Of a stretch of 64,000 nucleotides of DNA, positions 44,533 to 55,590 are shown in pieces. Source of the stretch: Dendrocalamus latiflorus (Eukaryota; Streptophyta; Magnoliopsida; Poales; Poaceae); the NCBI GenBank assembly GCA_017311315.1, contig CM029626.1, forward strand, positions 26,502,645 through 26,566,644. Reading direction: 5' to 3'. The notes beneath the pieces were generated by a model. That model was given only the letters and a program-made list of their open reading frames with translations, made no database searches and was not told where the DNA came from. The position numbers and the translations under genes are program-made. The first letter of the stretch is position 1; every line of letters starts with the position of its first letter.

Positions 44533-47500
44533 TGTAACATCCCAAAAATTTGAAATTTGAAGATATAAAGTTTTTGAATTATTTTTGCAATATATTCTAA
44601 TTTTGGATTTGGATTTCATCGTGTTTCTTCAAGATTTTGGTTAAGGTTCCCAAAATTTGAATAAGAAGAAAATATACAATTAAGAAGAAATTTCAAATTG
44701 TAATTGAGAATCTGAAAAGATGATCCAGAAATTAGAAAAGGAAGAACTCAAGATAAAATCTGGAATTTATATTGAATTGGTACAAAAGATAAACCAAATA
44801 ATAGCAAGAAATAAAAAAAATATGGAAGGAGTTAGGCCAGCCGAAGCCAGCCCAACCCCATCCCTCCTTCGGCCTTACGGCCCAAATTCCTACCGGCCCA
44901 GCTCCCGCGCGCAGCGCGCAAGGGCCACTGGCGGGTGGACCCTCGCCCTCACTCCCGCTCTCTTCCTGGCAAGCGGGCCCGTGCCCGTTCTCTCGCTGCC
45001 GCTGGCCCCGTCTCGCGAGTCGTCTTCCTCCTTCTCCCCGCGCGACCGCGCGTGCGCCCCCGCACAGAAGCTTTCATCCCCGTGGCGTCCAGGCCTCCGC
45101 CAGCTCAGCCGAGCCATCTCGTCGCCATGGTGGAAAAGCCTGCAGGACCGTCGCCGCCTCTGGTTCCACCACCTCCGCCCCCGGTTCGGCACCACCGCCC
45201 ACAGATTTTCCCCGCCCGGTCGCTTCGGCCCGGCCACGTGGCGCCAGTCCTCTGCCCCGCTCCACTCGCGCGTGAGAGACAGCAAAGCGGAGGAGACCGC
45301 ACGGGCGTGGGTGTGCTGCGTCACTCCACAGTGCGCCTGGCATTAAAGCCGATTTGCGTCACCGACTACCCCGCCACCTGCTCCGACAAGACCGCACGGG
45401 CGCCGCCCGTTGCCAGCTCCCTCCGAGCGCCTATATAAGGCAGTGGACCCCCCGTTGAGCTCCCCACGTCGCACGCATCATCCTCCGGCAGGTAATCGAG
45501 CCCTCGTGCCCCGTAGCCGCCGGCGAGCTCTTTTCTCCCCCAACTCCGGCGAACTAACTCCCCGCTATTCTACTGCACCAGAGCCCAATTCCTTGCGCTA
45601 GGACCGTCTCCAGAGCGCCGCGAAGCTTCCCCGGTCCTCTCCCGAGCCTCCCGACGCCCGTACCTCGCCATCACCGAGAGCCTCTCCGAGTCGCCGCCGC
45701 CGCACGACACCGACCCATCTCCGGACCTCCTCGGCCCCGGGCGACTGCATCATCGTCTTCACCGTATCTCGAGGAACGTGTTTCGACTCTCCGCCGGACC
45801 TCCCCGACAACACCTCGCCGCCGGCCACTGTCGCCCCCGACTCCTCTGCCCGGCCACCTCGACGACATACTCCAAAAGGATTTTTCATCCTTATAGGGTA
45901 GGCAACGCCTCCCCGCTCACTTGGTTACCACCGCTCGTTCTCCCCTCTCTCCAGCTCCTCGGCCGCGCACGTTCGAGCCTCCGGCTCCGCAGCGCCGGGT
46001 TGAGTTTTCTTTATTTTCCCTCAGGCTGAAAGGTGGGCCCCACATGTCAGCCGCTGCAGACAGAGCCGTCCGCTGACCGTTGGGCCCCACTGGTCAGTGG
46101 AACATGTGCGTAGGACCCGTACTGACATGTGGACCCCAATGAACAGTAACCGGACCCACATGTCAGTAGCACAGAAAGTAAATAAAAATGGAAATTAAAA
46201 TAAATCTGAGAATGACAGTGGACCCCACATGTCAGGATTTAATAATTTTTGGATTTGACCGAAACAGAGGACTTTGACCAATCATAACTTCTTCATTTTA
46301 GCTCCAATTGAATGAAACAAATTTCTAAATTTTTCTAAATTCAAGATCTATCTAATGGAACCAGAACCATAATTTTTGGAGTTCATTTGAATTACTGGTA
46401 ATATTTTGAGTGATTGATTGCTTTCTTTTATTTGGGTATTTCGCGCGATTAAACAGCGTACGAGGCTCAGGAAGAGGAGGTTGAGGCAGCCAGTTTAGAA
46501 GCCTCCGAAGACCAAGACCAAGATCCCCGCGAACCAGGCGAGTTAACACTTTGATCATTTTGAGCCTATGATTTTGCAAAGTTAATTTCTTTTAAATTAC
46601 CAACATGCATGCTGTTATTTTATGCGGTGAAATATGTTCATTTCCAGAAATGGTAGCTATACACCTAATATAATGTTTGCTAATAATGATCCTTTGAAAT
46701 GCGTGGACATGTGAACCTTGTCGCCTTAGCAAAAAAATTATATTACCATAGCTTTTATCAGTAAGTCCAAATAAATATTGCGTTGCTTAGTAATGCTAGG
46801 TAATACGGGGGTACCTTGCTGCCCCAAAAACAACACTTGCCAAGTATGATATGCTTTGGGGCAGTCATGGGTGGAATGACTGTAGTAAGTGGGAACAATA
46901 TTTTCTATATCTCCGAAAAATCCCACAAAGTGCTTAAATACCTGGATGGATGGTTTGAGGGCTGGTATGTGGTGCAGTGGATGCACAAAATGTGAAATGT
47001 GGTAGAACCATCCAGGTAGCCCTAAGGCCTGAATCTTGTCATGTCAACTCATGTAAAAATAGTGCAACCACAAGTCTGTAAAGTACAACTTGGCCCAGTA
47101 GATTTATCGAAATTCCCAGACTCATCTCACCGGTAGCAGATTGGGAGTGGATACACGCGGGCAAGGAGGCCCTAAGGGACACCAGTGGTGGGTGAGGTTT
47201 CTCAGGACGTGCTAGCGCAGAGGGGAGGGAAGCCCGTACGCTAGTAACAGTGAGAAACATCCCGTGCAATAGATGGGACCCATCGCAAATGGGAGAAGCC
47301 CATAAAGTGAGATGAGAAAAGGGGACTAGATATTTTGAAAAGTCACTGTGATGGTCTGCTCAACCACACCTCTAAGGAATCGTGTGGGGCAATGAGTCGA
47401 CTGTCTCTTGTGGTGAAAGTGTACAAACTCTGCAGAGTCAAAACTATTCGAATAGTCGTGCCCACGGTCAAGGGCGGACATGGGAACGTAACTAGATATA

Positions 47501-48316
47501 GTTCTGTTTACAAAATAATTGGTACTTGGGAGAAGGGAAATTTGTAGGGCAAAGGACTGCCCTGGTTTTGGAATTGTCCTGGGTGTTGTCCCAGTGGTAA
47601 GTTAAGCGGCTATAACGTTGAAAGATACTATATGGCGCAGATGCCATGTAATGTTGGATGGAATCTGTGTCAAGTATAAAGATCAACTTACTATACAAAC
47701 AAAAGTCTTGAGTTTAAAATTGCTAAGTCTCAGGGATTTTTCTATAATTGTATTCAAAAGCACTCTTCGCAAAGTAAAATAAGCCCAAGCCATCCTTTGA
47801 TTAGCCATACATGTTTAAATATTGCATTCTGTGTGTTGGCTTGCTGAGCACGGGGTCGGAGTGCTCATACTCGCTTTTGCGACAAAAATTCAGAAACAAG
47901 AACTCAAGGACACTACGCCTATGAGGAGGCCCCTGCCAACGTCGACGGAAGCAAAGGCGATAATTAAGGCGTAGGCCTCGGTGGTTAGGCATAGACAAGT
48001 AGACTCTAGGCGTTGTGTACATTTATGTTACCGGGACCCTGGTGGCATATATTGTACACATTACCCTACTGGTCGCTTGCCTGTGGATTTGGGTTTACTT
48101 TTGCTACTATTTTCGCTGCAGTTATGTAATGAAGACATTTGGCCAAAGCGGCCCTTTTTGTAAACATTCACCCGATGTGGTGTATTTCAGACTCTGTAAT
48201 ATTATTATGCAATGTATGTCATAATTCAGCAATGTTCCTGTGTGCACTAACTACTGATCCAGGGATTAGTGCAGTGAGACACAGTAGATTCCGGATTGAA
48301 AAATCTGGGTCTGACA
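44533..48316 (+). repeat. Chromovirus F 3' LTR
   Basis: 3784 bp, TGTAACATCCC to GGGTCTGACA, with TATA box at 45432-45438. Differences from the 5' LTR concentrate in the GC-rich part (about 44840-45100); the AT-rich remainder is almost identical. Confidence 0.95.
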
Positions 48317-49694
48317 GTCTGCGTCCGAGTGGGCTCTCAAGGAAAGACAGGAAGAGGAAGAGTACCAGATACCATAGTCAATAGTAGCTCGAAGGTACCG
48401 AAGAATGCGCTTCACCGCCTGGCAGTGAGATACGCGAGGAGAAGCCTGAAACCGAGCACAAAGACACACGGAGAAGTGTACATCCGGTCTCGAGGCGGTG
48501 AGGTACAAGAGAGAGCCAATCATGCTGCGATACTCCTTCTGATCAACTGGCTCGCCATCCTCATCTGGGTCAAGAGAAGCTGTGAACGCCATGGGAGTTG
48601 ACACGGGCTTGCCATCACTCATGTCGAAGCGTCTCAGGAGGTCACGAGTGTACTTGCCTTGATGCAAGAAGGTACCTTCCCGAGTTTGCTTGATCTGGAA
48701 GCCAAGGAAGAAGGTCAACTCGCCATCATACTCATCTCAAACTCGGTGCTCATGACATCCAAGAACTGTGAAACAAGAGTATGGGAAGAGCCGCCAAAGA
48801 TGATGTCATCCACATAAATCTGGACGAGCAGAAGGCTGTGCCATGCCGGCGAATGAACAAGGTCTTATCTACCTTACCCATCTCGAAACAATGACTCAAC
48901 AAGTAAGACTTAAGCCTTTCATACCAAGCTCTAGGGGCCTGCTTAAGTCCATACAGTGCTTTGGAAAGCCTGAAGACATGGTTTGGGTATCTGAGGTTCT
49001 CGAAACCTAGAGGCTGTCTCACATAGACTTCTTCCTCAATAAATCCATTGAGGAAGGCACTCTTGACATCCATCTGGTAAAGCTTGAAACCCTTAGAAGC
49101 TGCAAAGGCAAGCAGGATTCTAATGGCCTCAAGTCTAGCTACAAGGGCAAAGGTCTCCTCAAAATCTACACCCTCAACCCGGGAGAAGCCCTGAGCTACC
49201 AGTCTAGCCTTGTTTCGAATGACTACCACATCCTCACTCTGCTTGTTCTTGAACACCCACTTAGTCCCAATGATATTGTGACCTCGAGGGGGCTCAACAA
49301 GCGACCAGACCTTGTTTTTCTTGAAATTGTCTAGCTCCTCATGCATGGCATTGACCCAAGACTCGTCAGAGAGAGCATGACAAACATCCTTGGGCTCAAA
49401 GGTGGCAACAAAGGCAGAATGGAAACAGAAATGTGACATACCAGACTTTGAACGTGTGAAACGCTCAAAGAGGTCTCCAATAATCTGCTCAGAAGGATGA
49501 TCTTTTTGGATGTGTCTAGGAGGTCCTGGATGAGAAGAAGTGGCCTCTACCTCATGAGCTGACGAGGTAGGAACAGAGCCACTGGCTCTAGAGGAAGCCG
49601 AAGGCATGGGTTGATCACCTGGAGGTGCGGTGGAAGAAGGCACCTCGAGGAGTGGATGGGTGACTGGATCGGGTAGACAACCCTCATCTCCATC
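48317..49694 (-). pseudogene. pol: Sirevirus D reverse transcriptase and N-terminal part of RNase H
   Basis: On the minus strand the linker PPRHIQKDHPSEQIIGD leads into RT (WVNAMHEELDNFKKNKVW, GTKWVFKNKQ, MDVKSAFLNGFI, LYGLKQAPRAWYERLK). A frameshift after IRRHG puts the YVDD active site out of frame. The next readable part is MTFFLGFQIKQTREG to the RNase H motif LRAHSDAD at 48317, where chromovirus F begins. The catalytic Glu and second Asp of RNase H are gone, removed by the deletion at the F left junction. Confidence 0.9.
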
Positions 49695-51105
49695 TGTTAG
49701 TGATATGCCCTAGAGGCAACATGGAGATGTTATATATATCACATACTATGTTTATGATGCATTAGTTTGTTCCTTGAAATAGACATTATCATTATTGATC
49801 AATGAGTATGTGACTTATTCATGAGACTCTTAATGCCAAAATGTTGCTATTTCTAAATGATCCCTGATTATATATCATATGAGGAACAAATATGATTCAA
49901 AGATCAGCATATGTATTGATTGATGATCATGTCTCATGGATCATGGTATGGAGATACCAAATCAATAATATGGACATGTGTTAGTGAACATATGTTGGAT
50001 AGATCCGCCATGAGACACTGCAGAGATTCCATGTGTCATCAGTTGGTCTCAAGTAGTGTTTATGTGGAATCCTTAGACTTGAGATCATCATGGTTCCCAA
50101 CATGCGTAGTAGCTTATTTTGGGACTACTAAACACTACTCCGTAACTGGGTAGTCATAAAAGTAGTTTTTGGGTTTGCCATGAAACATGTAGTGGGATGT
50201 GAATGATCAAGATAGAATTTGCCCCTCCTTATGGGAGAGATATCTCTGGGCCCCTCAATGTAAAGGATTATAAAAGTGCATGGCCATGCCAAGGTGATTG
50301 AGGAGTCAATCACGAGTTTATAATCCATCACGGAATCGAGAGAGTGATTGAGCTATTAAGAGGATGACACAGGTCTCGCCTTGAGCTTAATCTATATCGT
50401 GAGGCAAAGGGATTCGTACATGAGAACATTACAGGTTCAGCCGATATGATCTTTACGTATACTTTGGGGTTAATATGTCTTACTAGAGGCCGCTATTAAC
50501 AGGGTAACCGGAAAGGCGTTTTCGGGTCACGACCAAGTATACGTGAACCTACAGGGTCGCACACTTAACGGGTTGGAACACTAATTCGAATGTGATTCAA
50601 ATGTGGGCTCAATTCGGATAGAGATCTGGATAGACTCCTATTGGGCCTCGGTCCACGAGGCCCAAGTGAGGAGGTCTATATATATGGAGGCGAGGGGCTG
50701 AGGGATGTATGCTTCTGTTCCTCCCGAGCAAAACCCTAGCCGCCACCTCCCGAGCCAAACCCTAGCCGCTCGCGAGTGCTGGTACACTCACGATCGGCGT
50801 TCCAGCCCCGGACGTGTGGATACCGGTGGAGGCGCAGCTCGTTGCGGCGTTGGTCAGCATCAACAACCTACAGATTGGATCTGCTCGTGGTGTGGTTGAT
50901 CGCGTGGAGGAGACGATCTGTTCGGGACGATCGACTACTTCCACTACTACCTCGACGCGCATGGTTGGATCGGCTTCTCCAACTCTTCTTCCGCTACGCT
51001 GCGCGTCTAGTGGTAAGGATCCATGATCCCTCCTTAGCATGATGTCCTGGTGTGCGCGGTAGAAATTTTTGTTTTCTGCTCTCGTAGCATACGCGTATTC
51101 CTTCA
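49695..51105 (+). mobile_element. Solo LTR I (Ty1/copia)
   Basis: A 1411-bp unit starting TGTTAGTGATATGCCCTAG and ending GTATTCCTTCA, flanked by CCATC (49690-49694 and 51106-51110). It splits copia D in the linker between integrase and RT, where the intact sequence reads ATCTC-ATC directly. The start resembles Angela/BARE-like copia LTRs of grasses. A TATA box lies at 50677-50684. It has no coding domain. Confidence 0.93.
50677..50684 (+). promoter_or_regulatory. TATA box of solo LTR I
   Basis: TATATATA in GGTCTATATATATGG, about 65% along the LTR, followed by an R/U5-like region. Confidence 0.6.
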
Positions 51106-51110
51106 CCATC

Positions 51111-52374
51111 ATCGTCATCATCCACAAAGATGGGCTCGGACTGCTCTAAAGAACCTGAAATATCGGGCCTAGTCCCCGGACTGGCCTCGTCGAAGGTCAC
51201 CTCACAGGTCTCTACCAACTTGCTAGACTCACAATTCCAAACCCTATATGCCCGCGAAGAAGTCGAGTAACCTAGAAAGATACCATCACAAGAACGTGAC
51301 TCAAACTTATCTAGGTTCCCAGACTTCAGAATGAAATACTTGCAACCAAATACACGAAAATGCGAGACACTGAGCTTTCGCTCATATCTCAACTCATAAG
51401 AAGTGCGATGCAAGTGTGCCCGAAGAAAAACTCTGTTTGAAACATGGCACGTGGTCGCAATAGCCTCAACCCAAAACTTCCTAGGTGTAGAATACTCATC
51501 GAGCATCATCCTGGCCATCTCGACCAAGGTATGGTTCTTCCTCTCCACAACGCCATTTTGCTGTGGGACGTGCGGAGAAGTGAACTGGTGCTCTACACCT
51601 GTCTCATCAAAGAACCTCTCAAAATAGGAATTCTTGAAGTCCGTGCCATTATCACTACGGATCGCTCGTAAGGCACCCGGAAGCTCAACAGAAAGCCTAC
51701 TGAAAAGACCTCGGAAATGTGTGAACATCTCATCCTTCGAGGCTAAGAAAAACACCCAAGAGTACCTCGAGAAGTCATCGACCACGACAAGAACATACCA
51801 CTTCCCTCCTGCAGACTGCACTCGAGCTGGTCCAACTGTGTCCATATGGAGCAGCTGTCCTGGTGCATCGGTCATAGTCACTGTGGCCGCTAACTCGGGT
51901 CAAATGGTCAAATCCAATATGACCAAGTCTCCTATGCCAGAAGGTAAGGTCACGGGACTCAGAAGCAACTAAACACCGAAGAGGATCACCAGAAGACTCA
52001 GAAAAATCAGCACGAAAGATCCTCCCATAACGAGAAATCCCGCAAACCAGACTACCCGAAGAATCAAGAATTTTGCAAGCGTTTTTCTTAAAGCTCACCT
52101 CAAAACCGTCATCGATAAGTTGAGAAACAGAAAGCAAATTATACTGCAGCTTACTAACCAAGGCAACATCTTTCAAAATGAAAGAATCATTAACACGCAC
52201 TGTACCTTTGGTGATGACGCGCCTAGATGAAACATCTCCGAAGGTGACTGTCTCATCACCTGGAGCACGGGCAAGGGAAGAAAACCAGCGGGAGTCTCCG
52301 GTCATGTGTCGTGAACACCCAGAGTCTACAAGCCAAACCCTTCCCTTCCCTGACCGGCGAACCTGAGTCAACAA
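51111..52374 (-). pseudogene. pol: Sirevirus D protease and integrase
   Basis: The protease reads WLVDSGCSRHMTGD (active Asp) and LLSVSQLIDDGFEVSFKKN. The pre-integrase segment keeps WHRRLGHIGFDHLTRVSG, but the sequence then jumps to the stretch before MTDAPGQLL, out of frame. The CxxC half of the zinc-binding module is therefore deleted. The DDE core is readable: HMDTVGPARVQ, AIRSDNGTDFKN and GVVERKNHT. The C-terminal part has FRVFGCKYFIL and YRVWNCESSKLVE and ends in an acidic run (FVDDDDDGEG) at solo LTR I. Confidence 0.9.
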
Positions 52375-52421
52375 GAGAGTAAAGTCTCAGTACTGGGGTA
52401 AATCAAGAGTGATTTTGGCAC

Positions 52422-55400
52422 CTAATACTGAGTAACACGTCGAGCAGATGAAGTTGTGAAACACGACTGACCTCTATCTACCCTACGCTCTCTGTCACTC
52501 AAAGAAGCAGACTGTCTATGTGTAGACCTGAAGCTGTTGTTGGGCTTGACTGCTACAGAGGAGCGAGTCAAGACACCAGCAACATGCCGATCATACCGCG
52601 GGTAGCTATCTCGACGGGGGAAACGAGATCTACCCTTAGGATGGCGGGAGTCACGACCAGGAGCATATCGAGGACGAAAACCAGAAAACTCAGAAAAAAC
52701 CAAGTCCTCGACGCTGCCCAAACCCATCCAGCTGAACAGTCCTAGACCTCGTGTGGGTCTTAGGGGCACTCACGGTCTGGGGCTGACCCTGAATACGCCT
52801 AAGAGCCTCAGCACGGTCTCTCCGTGCGATCTTGGCACGCCTGAAGCATCGCTCGATCGAGTGTCCATCCTTCTGACAGAAGGTGCAATGGTACTTCACC
52901 TTCTGAGAGGTAGAAGTACCGCGCTGAGGCTTCGCCTTCTAAGAAGCCGAAGCAGCAGGTGGACTCACCTTGCTATCAGAAATCTCTTGGACAAAGCCTG
53001 CTGACTTAAATTGGACTTTCTCGGTCCTGGGCTCAATCTCGATCACACCTGCGGCTATGGGTCTAAGCACGGTAGGTGGATGCTTCCTCATGTCCTCATA
53101 GAAATCGTATCCTAGACCCTGATTAAATTTGTAAATCTTGGACTAGTCTAGAATAAGATTCAGCTTCTTCTTGCCTCCTACAAATCTCTCGAGAGTGTTC
53201 ATAAGATACTGGCACTCCCAAAAGAGAGAGGTGCAAGAAGAGCAGGGGGAAGAAGGAGTAGCAGCAGGTAAGGGAGTTGAGAAAGAAGAACCAACAGCAG
53301 AGGAACGAATGGCTTGTGCATGCACAGCCGACTCAGAGTGGACAGTCCTACTGCTAGCTAATTGGTTCACGTCGCTAGGCGTCTCTACCTTACCCTTGGG
53401 CTTCTCCCCCTCAGCACCACACACATTACAAGCAGAAGGTTGCTTCTCTAGTAGGTCCTTAGTCAGCTTCACACATTTCTCATCCAATGCAATCAAATCA
53501 GATTTTAGTTTGTTACAATTAATGCATGGTGAGCTAACAGGGTCCTTAGAAGCAAATTGAGCCAATCTGTTGTTGTCATCAACCAATTCTTGAAACTGTT
53601 TGGAGATAGCTTCAAGCTCAGTAGTAAGCTTGGGACAATTCACACATGAAGCAATAGGCTCAAGTAGAAAAAACTTGTAATTCAACAATTTTATGATCTG
53701 CCCGTTTTAGGTTCATCTTCAGGTTATTGCAATTTTCACAAGTCTCGGGCAGATCAAGCAACATGGTGTAAAGACCTCTAAATGCATTGTCCTTATCCTC
53801 ACATGAGGTGCAAGAAATAGCCTCAACAGTAGTAGATGGAGGAGGCGCTACCCTACTCATCTCTATCTCAGCAAGAAGACTAATATTCTCCACCTTAATC
53901 ATGTCTAGCTCAGAGGACACACTATCATGCAAGGTCCTTAGTTTCTCCATGTAACCAAGCAGAGCAGTACATACATCACACTCGTCACGGGAGGGAGCAG
54001 ATCTAAGTGAAGTAAGCTCCCGTGACAAGCTCTCTACTTCCTTCTCCAACTCGCTACACCTAGCTCTAGATCTAGCATGGAATCTACCTAGCTTAAGGCC
54101 CCGTTTGGCACAGCTCTAGCTCCAAGATCTATGTTGGATCTATAGTTTGTTGACTAAATTAAAGTGATTTAAATATTTTTATTTAATATATAATATAAAT
54201 GAAATGAGTCATGTAAATGCACTTAACATGCATGCAACTCTAGATCCAGGATTTCCTAGAGCTACAGATGACCAGCTCTAGGAAATCTACAGATTTCCTA
54301 GAGCTAGAGCTTTGCCAAACGGGGCCTAAGAAAAGCATCATTAAGCTGGTAGTAGGTGGGGGATATCTCGTCGGAGTCGGAGTACAGCTCGCTGTCGCTC
54401 ACTTCGCCCTCAAGGGCCATGAAGCACATGCCGGAGAAGTCGTCGCCACCTTGGGGTCTTGCTCGTCCGTTCCATCGTCGTCGCTTCACCCTTCCACCTC
54501 GCTGAGGTCGAGGTCGTCGAAGGCGGTGAGGACGCGGTGGAAGAGCTTCTTGGCTTTGCCAAGGTCGTGGAACTTCTTGCCTTGGGTGTGAGCAGGAGGC
54601 TTCTTGTTGCGGTTCTTGTCGATGTAGTCGTTCTTGCTCACACCGCCGTAGTCGCCTTTGCCCTTCCCCAGCTTGGGGCAGTTTGCTCGAATGTGGTTGG
54701 GGCCACCACACTCGAAGCAAATCACGGGTTCTCCTCTCTTTCCGTCCCTCCTCTTATAAGCATGGGAAAATCTCCGAGCTAGGAGTGCTAACTACTCATC
54801 TGCAAGCTGCTCTAACTGATCATCAATTATGTCACAGAGAGCAGCAAGGGAGAATCCGCAAGTCGACTCGGAAGAAGGTCCAGAAGTGGGATCGGTGACT
54901 AAAGCCATCGACTGCGACTTCGACTTACGAGAGACAATGTCAATCTCGTGAGTCTTGAGGTGTGAGTACAACGCATCAAGAGTCAAAGTTGAGAGGTCGG
55001 TGGTGTCCTTGATGGTAGTCACCTTCATCTCCCAAACGCGTAAGTCGAGAGCAGCGATCATCTGTCGAGCGTTATCCGAGTCGGGGTATGTGAGACCGAC
55101 CGCTCGGAGGTTGCTCAGAATCTTGTGAAAACGCGCAAAGCACTCATCGAGGGACTCACAAGCGAGCATTTCAAATGCGCAAAGCACTCATCGAGGAACT
55201 GATCCTGTCGCACCGTCTTTATTTGGGTGGTGCCCTCATGGTAAGCATCGAGAGTCTTCCAAATATCGAAGGCGGATGAAAGATGAGATATGCGGTCAAA
55301 CTCACTACGACTCAGGCCCTGGATTATGATGTTCCTTGCCTTAGCGTTTGCCTCAACATCATGCATATTTCCAGCATTGATGTTCTCATCGGCAGGAACA

Positions 55401-55534
55401 ACAAACCGGACCTTGACCTTACGCCAAATGGCATACCCTTGAGCCTGGATGTACGTCTCCATTCGGCTCTTCCAGAAAGGATAATCAATCGCATCGAAGA
55501 CCGGGGGCTTGGTCGAGTACTTGTCCGTCGCCAT
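52422..55534 (-). pseudogene. gag: Sirevirus D gag (interrupted by a MITE)
   Basis: The minus-strand ATG at 55534 opens MATDKYSTKPPVFDAIDYP. Capsid parts are at 55534-55115 and 55187-54792. A small tandem duplication lies around 55140-55205, where CGCAAAGCACTCATCGAGG is repeated. Zinc knuckle 1, CFECGGPNHIRANC, is intact at about 54720. The MITE at 54097-54326 then splits the acidic region. The Cys-rich coiled part follows at 54049-53143 (ISCTSCEDKDNAFRGLYTML, KLTTELEAISKQFQEL), and knuckle 2, CTFCQKDGHSIERC, is near 52885. Several frameshifts separate these pieces. Sirevirus gags are unusually long, as here. Confidence 0.9.
54097..54326. mobile_element. Tourist-like MITE (PIF/Harbinger type)
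   Basis: A 230-bp unit with perfect terminal inverted repeats GGCCCCGTTTGGCA / TGCCAAACGGGGCC, flanked by TAA (54094-54096 and 54327-54329). The AT-rich middle has no ORF. The right half contains an internal inverted repeat of TTTCCTAGAGCT. It sits in gag of Sirevirus D. Confidence 0.93.
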
Positions 55535-55576
55535 GGCTCTACAGACCGGTTAAGATCAACGAGGAAGAGCTAACCG

Positions 55577-55588
55577 GCTCTGATACCA
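55577..55588 (-). other. Primer binding site (initiator tRNA-Met) of Sirevirus D
   Basis: TGGTATCAGAGC on the minus strand, two bases after the LTR D2 end. It is missing after LTR D1. Confidence 0.92.
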
Positions 55589-55590
55589 AT

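Larger units (their letters stand above)
31660..48316 (+). mobile_element. Chromovirus F (Tekay-type Ty3/gypsy) with orf0
   Basis: LTRs are 31660-35438 and 44533-48316 (about 3.78 kb, roughly 98% alike by eye). The internal region holds PBS, orf0 (35635-36486), gag-pol (36786-38906 and 42139-44490) and a polypurine tract. Solo LTR G interrupts the RT. The 3' LTR is followed by GTCTG, found at the matching place in an intact copia RNase H, so that is the target site. At the left end the first ~8 LTR bases, the left duplication and the adjoining RNase H end of copia D were deleted. Confidence 0.92.
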
